Of a stretch of 64,000 nucleotides of DNA, positions 49,202-58,286 are shown piece after piece. A program made the translations under genes and the position numbers. This stretch comes from Pararhizobium_B sp963760965 (GTDB lineage: Bacteria > Pseudomonadota > Alphaproteobacteria > Rhizobiales > Rhizobiaceae). The stretch lies in NCBI GenBank assembly GCA_963760965.1, contig CAVXEW010000006.1:504467-568466 (forward strand), written 5' to 3'. Under the pieces are notes generated by a model that saw only the letters and a program-made list of their open reading frames with translations, ran no database searches and was not told the DNA's origin. Positions within the stretch are counted from its first letter, which is position 1; each line of letters opens with the position of its first letter.

Positions 49202-50965
49202 CTACGAGTTGATTTTGTACAGATCCGTCGTGACGAGGAGATCCACGAATTCTGTGTAAAGGCGCCAGAGAGGCGTGCGTGCTTGTTCAGTAAAGTCAAC
49301 ATCATTGCCCAGCCAATCCAGGGGATTGCTGAAAGACGGTTCCTTGAAGTCAGCCGCCGCCAAACAGAAGTAATAGAGTATGTTTTCCACGTAGCGCCTC
49401 ATTTCCGGCGGCGCATTCCTTCCGAATTCGCTATGCTGCGCCGTTTCGCTCCGGGCTGATTTCGCCCGCGCGTCCGCGACACGCTTGCGGGCCTTCTTCA
49501 CGAGTTCGGCGTCATCCGGGCGCTTCAACCCTTTCCAGCCCTGGTCGTCCTCGAGCGCCGGCAGCCGTGGCCAGCAAGCCCTTGCAGACAAAAGAAATTC
49601 CTCGTTTGCCTTGTGGAAATCGCCGGTTTCGAGAAGTAATTTAAAAGAGGAAATGAATATCTTTTCGAAATTTGGACGCCGAAGGTAATTCAGGTCGCTC
49701 ATCTCGCTGAGAACGGTGCTCAGTTGAAATTCCTTGGAAACCTCTTTGCCGATGCACTGCACATATCTTTCGAGAGTGTTCTTGACGATATAAGACATGC
49801 CGACTTCCAGGAACCGGTTTGCGTTTTTCAGAAGTCGTACGGAGCATTCCATTGGGAAAAGTTGTTTATAGAATATGTGAGTGGATACACTGGCCGGAAA
49901 GAATTCAGGAAATCTGATAAAATTTGCTTCTCGCAGGAATCCTTTCAGGATGTCGCCCTCGAGCGTGCATTTCATGCTGCGTTTCCCTGCAAAGATTTGC
50001 CAGGTGGGTTGGTCTCTGGACTTCATCCGATTGAGAATGCGTTCGATGTTTTGGGCGTAGCGATCGGCCAGGATATTCGAGTTGTGCCGCGTGATGATGC
50101 CCATGCTCGCGAAACTGTCCCGCTCGGCGAGGGCGAGCCTGGTCGCCAAGTCGTCCGAGCCCGGGTCCGTGCGCGCAGTTGCCTCGCCGACCTCCATGCC
50201 TCTCGGAAGGGAAGTTCCGCCCTTCGCTTCCGTCATGACCGGCGACCTTTCTTCGGTCTTGAAGCAATTCAATCCCTCTTCGGCAAAACGAGCCGGGGCG
50301 AACTCCTCCTCGATCTCCTGTGACATCAGGTGCTTGAGCCCCGACTGGACAACTGCCGGCCCATGGCGCTGCTTGAGCAGCACAGACTCCTTCTCACCCA
50401 GTTCCCAGTCGAGGGCCTCGGAGAAGTCTTTCGCCGTGGGGTACTTGAAGGGGTCCATTCTGCTCAGTTCGGGAAATCGTTCCTGGAGGCGTTGCATTGA
50501 CGGAAACTCGCGATGGAATTTTGCCATTGCGCCGGGATCGATCGACTTCTGTCCTGTGCTCTCGATCCGGCCGCGGGGACGGCTCGGTTCCGTCGCAGGT
50601 TGATCCCGGTTCGTGAAGCGTGCCTTCCACCCGTCGTCGACAGAGAATGAGGACCGGGATTGCGTTGCGCCGGTCGCATTGAACGCTCGGAGCGATCCCT
50701 GGCTCCCGTAGCCGCTGGCAGTGCGATCTTCGGAATTGGGCCCCTTTGTCTTCCTCCTTCGCTGCCGCTTTCGCTCGCGGCCTTCCGGTCGCTGGGTCCA
50801 CGAACCCTGCCCGAGATGGTGAAAGGCCGGTGTCGTCTCGTTCTGCGTGACCGATGTGCCGTCTGGACGACCGGTCCGCGCGGCACTGGATGCGGATGCG
50901 GCTTCCTGCGACGGATCCGCCGGCCGGTACGTCTGCGAGTTCTGGTTTCTGATCGGATCGCCCAT
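49202..50965 (-). CDS. Effector-like paralog, copy D (unknown function)
   Basis: The 587-residue protein is intact. It begins MGDPIRNQNSQTYRPADPSQ, has PAFHHLGQGSW and a long basic cluster (RKRQRRRK, ~65-72), then MDPFKYPTAKDFSEALDWEL. The C-terminal domain has FPMECSVRLLKNANRFLEVG, IGKEVSKEFQLSTVLSEMSD, RRPNFEKIFISSFKLLLETG, RYVENILYYFCLAAA and ends FVDLLVTTDLYKINS. It is closest to copy A. The frame is open to 51244, but ATG 50965 matches the family start and has GAGGAAG about 7 nt upstream. Confidence 0.85.
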   Translation of the reverse strand: MGDPIRNQNSQTYRPADPSQEAASASSAARTGRPDGTSVTQNETTPAFHHLGQGSWTQRPEGRERKRQRRRKTKGPNSEDRTASGYGSQGSLRAFNATGATQSRSSFSVDDGWKARFTNRDQPATEPSRPRGRIESTGQKSIDPGAMAKFHREFPSMQRLQERFPELSRMDPFKYPTAKDFSEALDWELGEKESVLLKQRHGPAVVQSGLKHLMSQEIEEEFAPARFAEEGLNCFKTEERSPVMTEAKGGTSLPRGMEVGEATARTDPGSDDLATRLALAERDSFASMGIITRHNSNILADRYAQNIERILNRMKSRDQPTWQIFAGKRSMKCTLEGDILKGFLREANFIRFPEFFPASVSTHIFYKQLFPMECSVRLLKNANRFLEVGMSYIVKNTLERYVQCIGKEVSKEFQLSTVLSEMSDLNYLRRPNFEKIFISSFKLLLETGDFHKANEEFLLSARACWPRLPALEDDQGWKGLKRPDDAELVKKARKRVADARAKSARSETAQHSEFGRNAPPEMRRYVENILYYFCLAAADFKEPSFSNPLDWLGNDVDFTEQARTPLWRLYTEFVDLLVTTDLYKINS

Positions 50966-51090
50966 GCTTGTCTTCCTCAATGCATTGATGCCGCGGGCAT
51001 GTCCCGGACATCGTTCAACATTTCCCAGAGGCGTCTCCCGCTCTGTCACGAATGACACAGTGATCCGGATTTCCCGCGGCTGCCGGCATG
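50966..51090 (-). promoter_or_regulatory. Conserved upstream module of paralog D
   Basis: The palindrome TGTCCGGGACA is at 51000-51010, with GGAAATGTTGAAC and the CGTGACAGAGCGGGA block further upstream (about 51035-51055). The module ends roughly 105 bp before dispersed element copy 2. Confidence 0.55.
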
Positions 51091-51193
51091 CATTGAGAAG
51101 TTGCGCAACGGGAGACCGCACCGCCGCCACCGGCCCTCCCCGAAGGTGTCCAGCTGGTTGCGGCGTTCCGGACGCGTCGTCGCAGCGAGCGTG

Positions 51194-51311
51194 AGTGGTG
51201 CGCTCCTGACAGGTGGTACCTTCTGCCGGGAAGAATCGCCGCACCAGCTCAACAGCTCATGCGCCGACTTTTCCAGACGGACGGGTACGATCTGTTTGGG
51301 TCAGGCCACTA
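51194..51311. repeat. Dispersed ~119 bp intergenic element, copy 2
   Basis: It matches copy 1 in length and landmarks: AGTGGTGCGCTCCTGACAG at the left, GCGCCGACTTTTCCAGACGG in the middle and GGGTCAGGCCACTAG at the right. It is more diverged internally, so the first palindrome is imperfect. On the minus strand its terminal TAG is the stop codon of paralog E. It lies between the promoter side of D and the end of E. Confidence 0.8.
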
Positions 51312-53312
51312 GAGCTTCTGGCCGTACAGTCCCGTCAGGGCGAGTAAATCGATGAAATCCTGATATATCTGCGCGGCGGGTGTGTGCGTCCGTACGATAA
51401 ATCCCGTATCCATCTCCAGCCAATCCATGGGGCCCCTACGCGATTCTCTGAAATCGGACGCCGACAAATAGAAATAGTATAGTACGTTCTCAACGTAGCG
51501 TTGCACTTCGAGAGGCGCCTTCTTCCCGAAGGCGCCATGTTGGGCATTGCTGCTCCGGGTCGCTTGCTCCCGCGCGTTGGCGATATGCCGCTGGGCATTC
51601 TTCACGAGTTCGACGTCATCCGGGCGCTGCAACCATTCCCAGCAGTCGTGGTTCTCGCGCCCCGGCAGTTCAGGCCAGCAAGCAATGGCTGAAGAAAGAA
51701 ATTCATTGTTGGCCTTGAAGAAATTCCTGGTCTCGAGAAGGGTTCTGAAAGAGAGAATGAATATCCTTTCAAAACGTGGGCGCCGTAGATAATCATCGTC
51801 ACCAATTTCGCTCAGGACAATACTTAAATGAAATTCGTTTGCAACTTCTCGGCCTATAGTATTTGCGAATTTTTTAAGCCAGATTTCGACTACCGTGTGA
51901 GTTATGTCAGCGCGTAAAGAGCGAAGGGCGTTGTTGAGCAGGCGGACAGAGCATTCCATTTGGAAAAGCTGCTCATAGAACAGAGAAATGGAAATACGCT
52001 GCTGAAAAAATTCCGGGAACTTGGGAAAATGTCCTTCTTGCGTGAACTGGCGCAAGAGCGTCTCGTTAAGCGTGAACTTCTTGTGATCGTCTCTCGCGCT
52101 GGAAAGTAATTGCCAAGTACGCCGATCTTTGGACTTTATCTGGTCGAGAATTCGGTTGATGCGCTGGGCGTAGCTATCACACAAGGCATAGACGTCGTAA
52201 TTCCAGATCTTTGCCATGCTCGCAAAGCCGTCCCTCCCGGTTAGGGCGAGCCGTTTTGCCGGGTCGTCCAGGGTAGGGCTTGTGTGCGTGACTGTGTTGC
52301 CGCTCACCCGGTCATTCGCCACGGGCGTTTGGACCTTGACTTCCTTCTGGAAGGCCGCATCCGCTCCGGCATGTTGAACCGGAGTTTCCTTCCCGGAGAT
52401 CACGTCGTCTGCGACAAGTTGAGCCGAGGCGATCTGCGCCTGGATCTCCTGGGCCATCAGTTGCCTGAGCCCCGACTGGATGACCGCCGGCGCGAAACGC
52501 TGTTTGAGGCGGGCCGACTCCTTCTCGCCCAGCTCACTGTCGAGAGCCTTCTCGAAGTCACTGGCCGTGGAGTGCTCGAACGGGTCTATTCCGCCTAGTT
52601 CTGGCAATCGCGTCTTGAGGTATTGCCTTGAAGGAAACGTGCGCAGAAAGTCGTGCGTTGCGCCGGGATCGACCGGGTCCTCGCTCGTGAGATCTATCAG
52701 GCCGCCGCTACTGCTCGTGGCCGTCGCAGACCAGTTCCCGCCCCTGAGGCGGCCCTGCCGCCCGTTGTCGGAGGTGAAGGAGGACGTCAATTGCGTCGCG
52801 CCAGTCGCCAGGAGAAGTCGGCGCGGTCCCTGGTGGCCGTAGCCGCTGGGGATTTGGCCGGTGCCGGGGCGCATTGCCGGGTCGGTACCGGCAGCACCGG
52901 TGGACGGCCGCCCGTTGTCGGAGGTGAAGGAGGACGTCAATTGCGTCGCGCCAGTCGCCAGGAGAAGTCGGCGCGGTCCCTGGTGGCCGTAGCCGCTGGG
53001 GATTTGGCCGGTGCCGGGGCGCATTGCCGGGTCGGTGCCGGCAGCACCGGTGGACGGCCGCCGGGTGGAGCGGACTTCCGGATTGGAGCCCACGGTTTCC
53101 GTGTCTCGCTTCCGCTTCCGCTCGCCACCTTGCAGCCATGAAGTCCACGAACCCTGCTGGAGATGGTGAAAGGTCTGTGTGGTCTCGTTCTGCGCGGCCG
53201 GCACTCCACCCGGACGAGCGGTCCTCGTAGCGCCGGATGTCGATGCGCCATGCTGAGGCAGATCTGTCGGCCGGTTCGTCTGCCGGTTCTGGTTTCTGAT
53301 CGGATTGCCCAT
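51309..53312 (-). CDS. Effector-like paralog, copy E, with internal 50-residue duplication
   Basis: The 667-residue protein is intact. It begins MGNPIRNQNRQTNRPTDLPQ, has QTFHHLQQGSW and RKRKR (65-69). Residues ~85-134 and ~135-184 are a perfect tandem repeat. LIDLTSED (205-212) fits the pattern of a SUMO-interacting motif. The family blocks follow: IDPFEHSTASDFEKALDSEL, FQMECSVRLLNNALRSLRAD, IGREVANEFHLSIVLSEIGD and RYVENVLYYFYLSASDF. The C-terminus (ALTGLYGQKL) differs from its paralogs because the stop codon is supplied by dispersed element copy 2. A nuclear or host-targeted function is inferred only. Confidence 0.85.
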   Translation of the reverse strand: MGNPIRNQNRQTNRPTDLPQHGASTSGATRTARPGGVPAAQNETTQTFHHLQQGSWTSWLQGGERKRKRDTETVGSNPEVRSTRRPSTGAAGTDPAMRPGTGQIPSGYGHQGPRRLLLATGATQLTSSFTSDNGRPSTGAAGTDPAMRPGTGQIPSGYGHQGPRRLLLATGATQLTSSFTSDNGRQGRLRGGNWSATATSSSGGLIDLTSEDPVDPGATHDFLRTFPSRQYLKTRLPELGGIDPFEHSTASDFEKALDSELGEKESARLKQRFAPAVIQSGLRQLMAQEIQAQIASAQLVADDVISGKETPVQHAGADAAFQKEVKVQTPVANDRVSGNTVTHTSPTLDDPAKRLALTGRDGFASMAKIWNYDVYALCDSYAQRINRILDQIKSKDRRTWQLLSSARDDHKKFTLNETLLRQFTQEGHFPKFPEFFQQRISISLFYEQLFQMECSVRLLNNALRSLRADITHTVVEIWLKKFANTIGREVANEFHLSIVLSEIGDDDYLRRPRFERIFILSFRTLLETRNFFKANNEFLSSAIACWPELPGRENHDCWEWLQRPDDVELVKNAQRHIANAREQATRSSNAQHGAFGKKAPLEVQRYVENVLYYFYLSASDFRESRRGPMDWLEMDTGFIVRTHTPAAQIYQDFIDLLALTGLYGQKL
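52761..53060. repeat. 150-bp in-frame tandem duplication within paralog E
   Basis: Units 52761-52910 and 52911-53060 are identical except one base (A at 52887 versus G at 53037), which is synonymous. Each encodes 50 residues beginning near RPSTGAAGTDP and ending SFTSDNG. The near-identity shows a very recent duplication or an assembly duplication. Copies A, C and D have a single equivalent region. Confidence 0.92.
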
Positions 53313-53430
53313 GTCGTCTTCTCCCGTGTCTCGGTGTCGCGGGTATGTCCCGGACCTTTTTCAACATTTCCCGGAAGTGATCCTTGCTCTGTCACGAAAG
53401 GCACAGCGGTCCGGATTTCCCGCGGCGGGC
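53313..53430 (-). promoter_or_regulatory. Conserved upstream module of paralog E
   Basis: The palindrome is present with one change (TGTCCCGGACC on the plus strand, 53346-53356). GAAATGTTGAAA and the CGTGACAGAGCAAGG block follow on the coding strand. ATG 53312 has GGAGAAG upstream. Confidence 0.55.
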
Positions 53431-53733
53431 AGGCGGGGACGGCTTGGGGGGGGCGAACGAAGGGGCGACTGCCGCTGGCGCCAGGGCGGCAAGGCAACGT
53501 GCCGATGGTCCCGTCCGATACCGTTGCGCGATCTGGCCGCGCAGTGCGAGCATGGCTCGGGAAGCGGGTGTCTGCCTTCCGATGTCCGTGGCAGTTGCCG
53601 CTATCCGGCCGCCACCCGCCCCGGACGCCGAAAGGACTCCCGGGCTCTCAAGCCGGCAGGCGGAAGGCAGAGAGACGCCGCTGCACAGGAAACCCTCGAG
53701 AAGTCCGCCGGCGCGAACGCTCGGTGAACTGCG
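53431..53733. other. Intergenic stretch without recognisable features
   Basis: About 300 bp between the upstream module of paralog E and the stop of the OmpA-like gene. Open frames here have no ribosome sites, no similarity and poor coding character. A run of seven G lies near 53445. I see no RNA gene, terminator or repeat. Confidence 0.4.
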
Positions 53734-54264
53734 TCAGTTGGTTGTGGAATTCAGTCGCATCTCTACGCGGCGATTGACTGGATCGTAGGGGTCGGCGACG
53801 CGCGGATGCGTCTCGCCGAAACCGACCGCCTTCAGTCGCGCAGGCTTGACGCCGTTTTCGAGCAGGAAAGCCATGACCGACTGCGCCCGCCGGACCGAAA
53901 GGTCCTCGTTGTAGCGCTCGGAGCCCGAGGCGTCCGTGTAGCCCGCGACCACGAAATGCAGCTGGCTCAACCGGTTGTCCTGCAACGCCTTGACGAATTC
54001 CTCGAGCTTGGCTCGGGCGTCCGGCGTGAGCCTTGCCGAATTCAGGTCGAAATTCACGAGCATGTCGAGGCCGGCGGCCGGCTTCGACTGGGTGCTGTCG
54101 GCGCACTGGGCCTGTGTTCCAACGCAAATTCCCCTCGACTGCCCGAGGTCCACCTGGTCGGCAAAGAACTTCACGATCTTGTCCGATGTCTGCGCAGGTC
54201 CGGCGAGGGCGCCGGCGGGCATGAAAAGAGTCAGCAATAACGCTGCCAAGAACATCCGTCGCAT
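53734..54264 (-). CDS. OmpA-family peptidoglycan-binding periplasmic protein
   Basis: The 176-residue protein has a signal peptide (MRRMFLAALLLTLFMPAGALA). The OmpA/MotB-like domain (~70-176) has DLNSARLTPDARAKLEEFV, VVAGYTDASGSERYNEDLS, RRAQSVMAFLLENG and DPVNRRVEMRLNS, including the Asp and Arg that bind diaminopimelate in this fold. A disulphide-like Cys pair (GICVGTQAQC) lies before it. ATG 54264 has GGGAGG 7 nt upstream. It reads divergently from the caspase-like gene. Confidence 0.88.
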   Translation of the reverse strand: MRRMFLAALLLTLFMPAGALAGPAQTSDKIVKFFADQVDLGQSRGICVGTQAQCADSTQSKPAAGLDMLVNFDLNSARLTPDARAKLEEFVKALQDNRLSQLHFVVAGYTDASGSERYNEDLSVRRAQSVMAFLLENGVKPARLKAVGFGETHPRVADPYDPVNRRVEMRLNSTTN

Positions 54265-54516
54265 GGCCCGGCCTCCCGCTTCATGATGGCGAACCGAAAT
54301 CGTTCGGTCAGGGACAAAAGTATAAACTGTGTCAAAAGTTTGTCAATTGTTCGAGTGCCCTGCAGGGGATGAAGCAAGCGCAGATCCTGAACAAAAATAT
54401 TGATCATTTGGAAGAAATTTTGGAAGTTTTCGTCTCGTATGCAACCGTTTGGCGAGTTTCGACTCGATGCCGCATGGAGGAATACTTTTTTATGGGGAAT
54501 ATTCGGGAAGTGCGCG

Positions 54517-57173
54517 ATGTCCATGCCTGTCAAATCGGGAGGATGCCCTCAAGTATTTCCGAAAATTCTTTTATTATACGCGCGCCTGGCGCTTGCCGCG
54601 ACGTTTCTGCTTGCGTGCCTGGCTGTTCCTGCCGGCGCGTCTGCCGTGATCGGGCGCCGCATTGCTCTGGTGATCGGCAACTCCCACTACAAGAGCTTCC
54701 GCCAGTTGCCCAATGCGGCAAGCGATGCCCGCAGCGTCAAGTCGGTACTCGAACGGGCGAATTTCGAGGTCGTTCTCGGAGTGGATCTGGGCGGCAAGCG
54801 CCTCGAGGACACGATCCGCAGGTTCCTGAGAAGCCTCGACGAAGGCGACGTTGCGCTCTTCTACTACAGCGGCCACGCGGTCCAGGTGGCCGGGCAGAAC
54901 TACATTCTCCCGGTGGATGCCAGCCTCGCGTCTCCCTACGATTTGGACGTCCAGACCTACAACTTTTCCAATCTGCTCTCCTACATGTCGCACTCGTCTT
55001 CGCTGCAGATCGCGATTCTGGACGCTTGCCGCGACAATCCCTTCAGGAACGGCTTCTACTATGTCGGCGACAAGAAGGTGCAGGTCCAGGGAAACAAGGG
55101 GCTGGCGCCCACCGTTCCCGGCATGGGAAGCCTGATCGTGTATGCGACGGCGCCGGACGCCGTCGCCTATGACGGCCGGCAGGACCACAGCCCTTTCTCC
55201 AGCGCCTTCGCCGACCAGGCGCTGACGCCGGGCATCGAGGTCCGCGACCTCGTCACCCGCATTCGCAACGAGGTCATAAAGTCGACCCAGGGGCGGCAGG
55301 TGCCCTGGGATTCCTCGAGCCTCACGACCTCGTTCTATTTCATCAAGCCGCAGAACCTCGTCGCCTCGGCGGCCGTCACCGACGTCACCGTGCCAGCCGT
55401 CGCCAAGGCGGTTCCTCTACATCTGGGCGTGCCCCTGGCCGACGGGACCGAGCCGCTGACCGTGGAGGTGACCCGGACGCCCGCCCATGGGGTACTGGAA
55501 CTCGCCGGCAAGCCGGTCGAGGCCGCCGCTTCGATCCGCGCGGACGATCTTGCGGAGATCGCCTACAAGCCAGCGCCGGGCCAGCCCGGTACCGACCAGT
55601 TCGGCTATCGCGTGAAGACGGCCGACGGGCGTGCGCTGCCCTCGACCGTCCGCATCCGGGTCGATGCGAAAACCGTCGCATCCGCGGATTCGGGCCGGCC
55701 GGCAGCACCGGCTGCCCGGAGCGATGAACCGGCCACTGCGGAAAAGCCGCGCCTGATCGCCATGGCCGCCGATGTCGGCACGGGTTTCGTTCCCGTCGGT
55801 GGCGAACTGGGCGCGACGAAGGAAGCGACGGACGGCTGGCTTCGCCTCGGCGGGCACGACCCGGGAGCACAGGTGTCGATCGACCGCAAGGTGCTGGCGC
55901 CGGGCGACCTGGTGCGCGTCGCCGATCTTCGCCGCCTGAGCATCAGGCCGTCGCTTGCCGATGCCGGGCGCAAGATGGACGTGGCCTTCGTTCCCGCGTC
56001 CGCCCGCGAGACGGGCATGAAGCCTCTGTCAATCGAGGTCGCCGCGTCGGTCAACGAGTGCGACCGTCTGGCGGCGGAGCCGCTCGACATCCAGGGCGTT
56101 ACGAAGGGGGTGCTCCCGAACGAGATCGACATCCCGGCGGCCAAGGCGGCATGCGCCAAGGCCGTTTCGGACTATCCGGCCGTCGGACGGTTCAAGTTCG
56201 AGTATGCGCGCGCGCTCTATGCGGACGGCGACTTCCAGGCGGCGGTCGACAACCTTCGCCTGGCCTACAAGCAGGGCCACGTCCGCGCCGGCGAATGGCT
56301 CGGGCGCATGTACCAGCTCGGTGTAACCGTCAGGCGTGATCCGGCCGAGGCGATTCGTATTTCGAGGCGGCCGAGAAGAAGGGTGACCCCTACGCGCAAT
56401 ATGTCTTCGGCAAGGCCCTGATCTACGGAAAAGGCATCAGGCCGAACGTGCCGCGCGGGATCGACCTGCTGACGAGTGCGGCGCAGTCCGGGCATACCTA
56501 CGCGATGAACCAGCTCGGCGCGGAGTACCGGTACGGCCAGCACGTGCGCAAGGATGTCGAACGGGCGCTCGCGTTCTTCCGAAAGTCTACCGAGCGGGGA
56601 GACGTCTGGGGCATGGTCAACCTCGGTCTGCTCTATCGCGACGGTGTCGGCGTGCCGAAGGACCCGGACAAGGCGATGTCTCTCTTCGTCAAGGCCGACG
56701 AGGGCGGCCAGCCGGCTGCAGGGACGCTTATCAGCATGATGAAGCGGTCTTCCGGCAACGCTTCCCCCTCGGACATCATCGCGGGCTTCCGACGCAGTGC
56801 CGGGCGCGGCGATGCCTGGGGCGCCTTCTATGCAGCGGAGATGATCGCCGCCGACGCGTCTCTCTCCAGCGACCCCTACGAGGCGGCCCGTCTCTTCGCG
56901 CTTTCGGCCTCCCAGCAGACCGATCCGGTCTCCGGGCAGGCCAGAGCCTCACTGGCGAAGCTTCCCGCGGCGACCGTCGACCGGGCCGTCCAGTCGACGC
57001 TCGCGGACATGGGACAGGACGTCGGTGCGATCGACGGCGTTCTCGGAAAGCGGACGCGGGAGGCTGCGGCCGCCGTCCTCGGCAAGGCGGCACCGGGAGA
57101 TGCGCGTGTGCTGCTGATCGAACTCGTCCGAGCCAGGTGGATCAGGTCTCAACCACGTCTGGACATGCTCTGA
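54517..57173 (+). CDS. Caspase-family (C14) protein with Sel1 repeats and PG-binding-like C-terminus (one frame break)
   Basis: The corrected length is about 885 residues. A signal segment (LALAATFLLACLAVPAGASA) precedes the caspase-like domain with His120 (YYSGHAVQ) and Cys171 (LDACRDN). A Cadherin/Ig-like middle follows, then Sel1-like repeats (~580-800; AGEWLGRMYQLG, AQYVFGKALIYGKG, AMNQLGAEYRYGQHVRKD, MVNLGLLYRDGVGVPKD). A PG_binding_1-like C-terminus ends it (VQSTLADMGQDVGAIDGVLG). A missing base near 56362 moves the Sel1 part to another frame. ATG 54517 has GGGAAG upstream and fits the signal peptide. Frames starting further left are open but implausible. Confidence 0.85.
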
Positions 57174-57191
57174 GGCAAATTGGAGAGGGTC

Positions 57192-57579
57192 ATGAGGAAT
57201 ACCGTTCTCGCGTTGCTTTCGTCGGCGGCCATGATGGCGCTCGCCGGCTGCATGCTGAATCCGTTCTACAACGAACAGGCGACGGCCCGCGCGCCCTTGG
57301 CGACACCGGCACCAAGCCCCGCGACGGCATACAGGGAGACTGGTCCATCCAAGGCGAAGCCTGTCTTGACCCCGGTCCGCTACCAGGAGGGGGGTGGCGG
57401 CGGCGGCAGCAGCGGCGGCGGTAGCAGTGGCGGAGGCAGCAGTGGTGGCGGCAGCGGCGGCGGCGGTAGCAGCGGCGGCGGCAGCAGTGGCGGCGGCAGC
57501 AGCGGTGGCGGTAGCAGCGGCGGTCCCGGAGGTGGTGGCGGTGCTGAGAGTGGCTGTTGCGCTGCCGGCAGGACGTTGA
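57192..57579 (+). CDS. Gly/Ser-rich lipoprotein (3' end uncertain)
   Basis: The N-terminus MRNTVLALLSSAAMMALAGC is a clear lipoprotein signal with lipobox LAGC. A Pro/Ala-rich stretch follows, then ~50 residues of GGGSS-type repeats. GGAGAGG precedes ATG 57192. A TTG at 57180 is less likely. The frame stays open to 58601 but overlaps the IalB gene on the other strand, so that end is not credible. The end given assumes a one-base shift after the Gly-rich tract, giving ...CCAAGR and a stop. The function is unknown, and a surface or structural role is possible. Confidence 0.5.
57387..57545 (+). repeat. GGC-AGC-rich low-complexity tract
   Basis: A 15-bp degenerate unit encoding Gly-Gly-Gly-Ser-Ser repeats about nine times, with interruptions. 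Such tracts are slippage-prone, which adds doubt about the reading frame after it. Confidence 0.8.
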
Positions 57580-57758
57580 TTGTGCCTACCCGAGTCCCAG
57601 ATGGAAGCCGGGTCCTCCGGGCAAGCGCCGCGCATGGCCATCCGGCGCCCGGCCTCCGATCTTGCCTGCGCTGCAATTGCGCACGAAGAAGATCGGGCGC
57701 CGGGCCTGAGGCGATGCCGGTGGTTTCGGCCTTCGCTCGCCGCTTGCGGTCCGGAACG

Positions 57759-58286
57759 CTAGCGCATGCCGGCCAGGGCCTTCAGCCTCTGGAGCGCGGC
57801 GGCGAATCCTTTGAGGGAGACCGAGAAGGTCAGTTTCTTTCCATCCACGCTTTCGGCCTTGAGGTGAAGCGTCGAGCCCGCGCGGAGGGCGGCGGTCGTC
57901 TCCTTGTCGAGCGCCAGCGGCACCAGGCAACCGGCCGGCAGGCAGGTGGAAAAGCGCGACGGCTTGAGCGCCGTCGTGTCATCGACCTGAAGCGTCACGC
58001 CGCTGTCGAGATGCAAGCCGAACGGCAGCACGAGAGTGCCCGAAAGCGTGTCGCCACTCCCCGCCTGCAACTCTACCGCAAGGACCCGCCGCCCGTTCTT
58101 CTGTCTCTGTTGCTGCAGGATGGCGCAGGCCACCCTGGAGCCGCCCCGGCAAGTAAGGGCCCAATCCTGGTAGGTTTCCTGGAGCGAGGAGGCTCCCCCG
58201 GGCAGCGCCGGCGTCTTCTCGGCCGCCACGGCGGACTGGCCGGCAATCGCCAGCAGTGCCGCCGCCATGCAATGTGCTGCGCGCAA
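57759..58286 (-). CDS. Invasion-associated locus B (IalB) family protein
   Basis: The 175-residue protein has a signal peptide (AAALLAIAGQSAVAA). The family pattern follows: YQDWALTCRGGSRVACAILQ, VLPFGLHLDSGVTLQVDD, STCLPAGCLVPLAL and LKAESVDGKKLTFSVSLKGF. The paired cysteines (ALTC/RVAC and STC/AGC) are conserved in IalB proteins. They are periplasmic and in Bartonella were linked to erythrocyte invasion. In most Rhizobiales their role is unknown. M7 is an alternative start. Confidence 0.9.
   Translation of the reverse strand: MRAAHCMAAALLAIAGQSAVAAEKTPALPGGASSLQETYQDWALTCRGGSRVACAILQQQRQKNGRRVLAVELQAGSGDTLSGTLVLPFGLHLDSGVTLQVDDTTALKPSRFSTCLPAGCLVPLALDKETTAALRAGSTLHLKAESVDGKKLTFSVSLKGFAAALQRLKALAGMR

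Noticed and set aside
46111..53430. tts-box, nod-box or PIP-box in the paralog promoters
   Set aside because: The conserved blocks do not match these consensus sequences as I remember them, so no T3SS assignment is made.
57387..57545. Possible CRISPR array in the repeated tract
   Set aside because: The units are 15-bp Gly/Ser codons without spacers, in frame with a lipoprotein.
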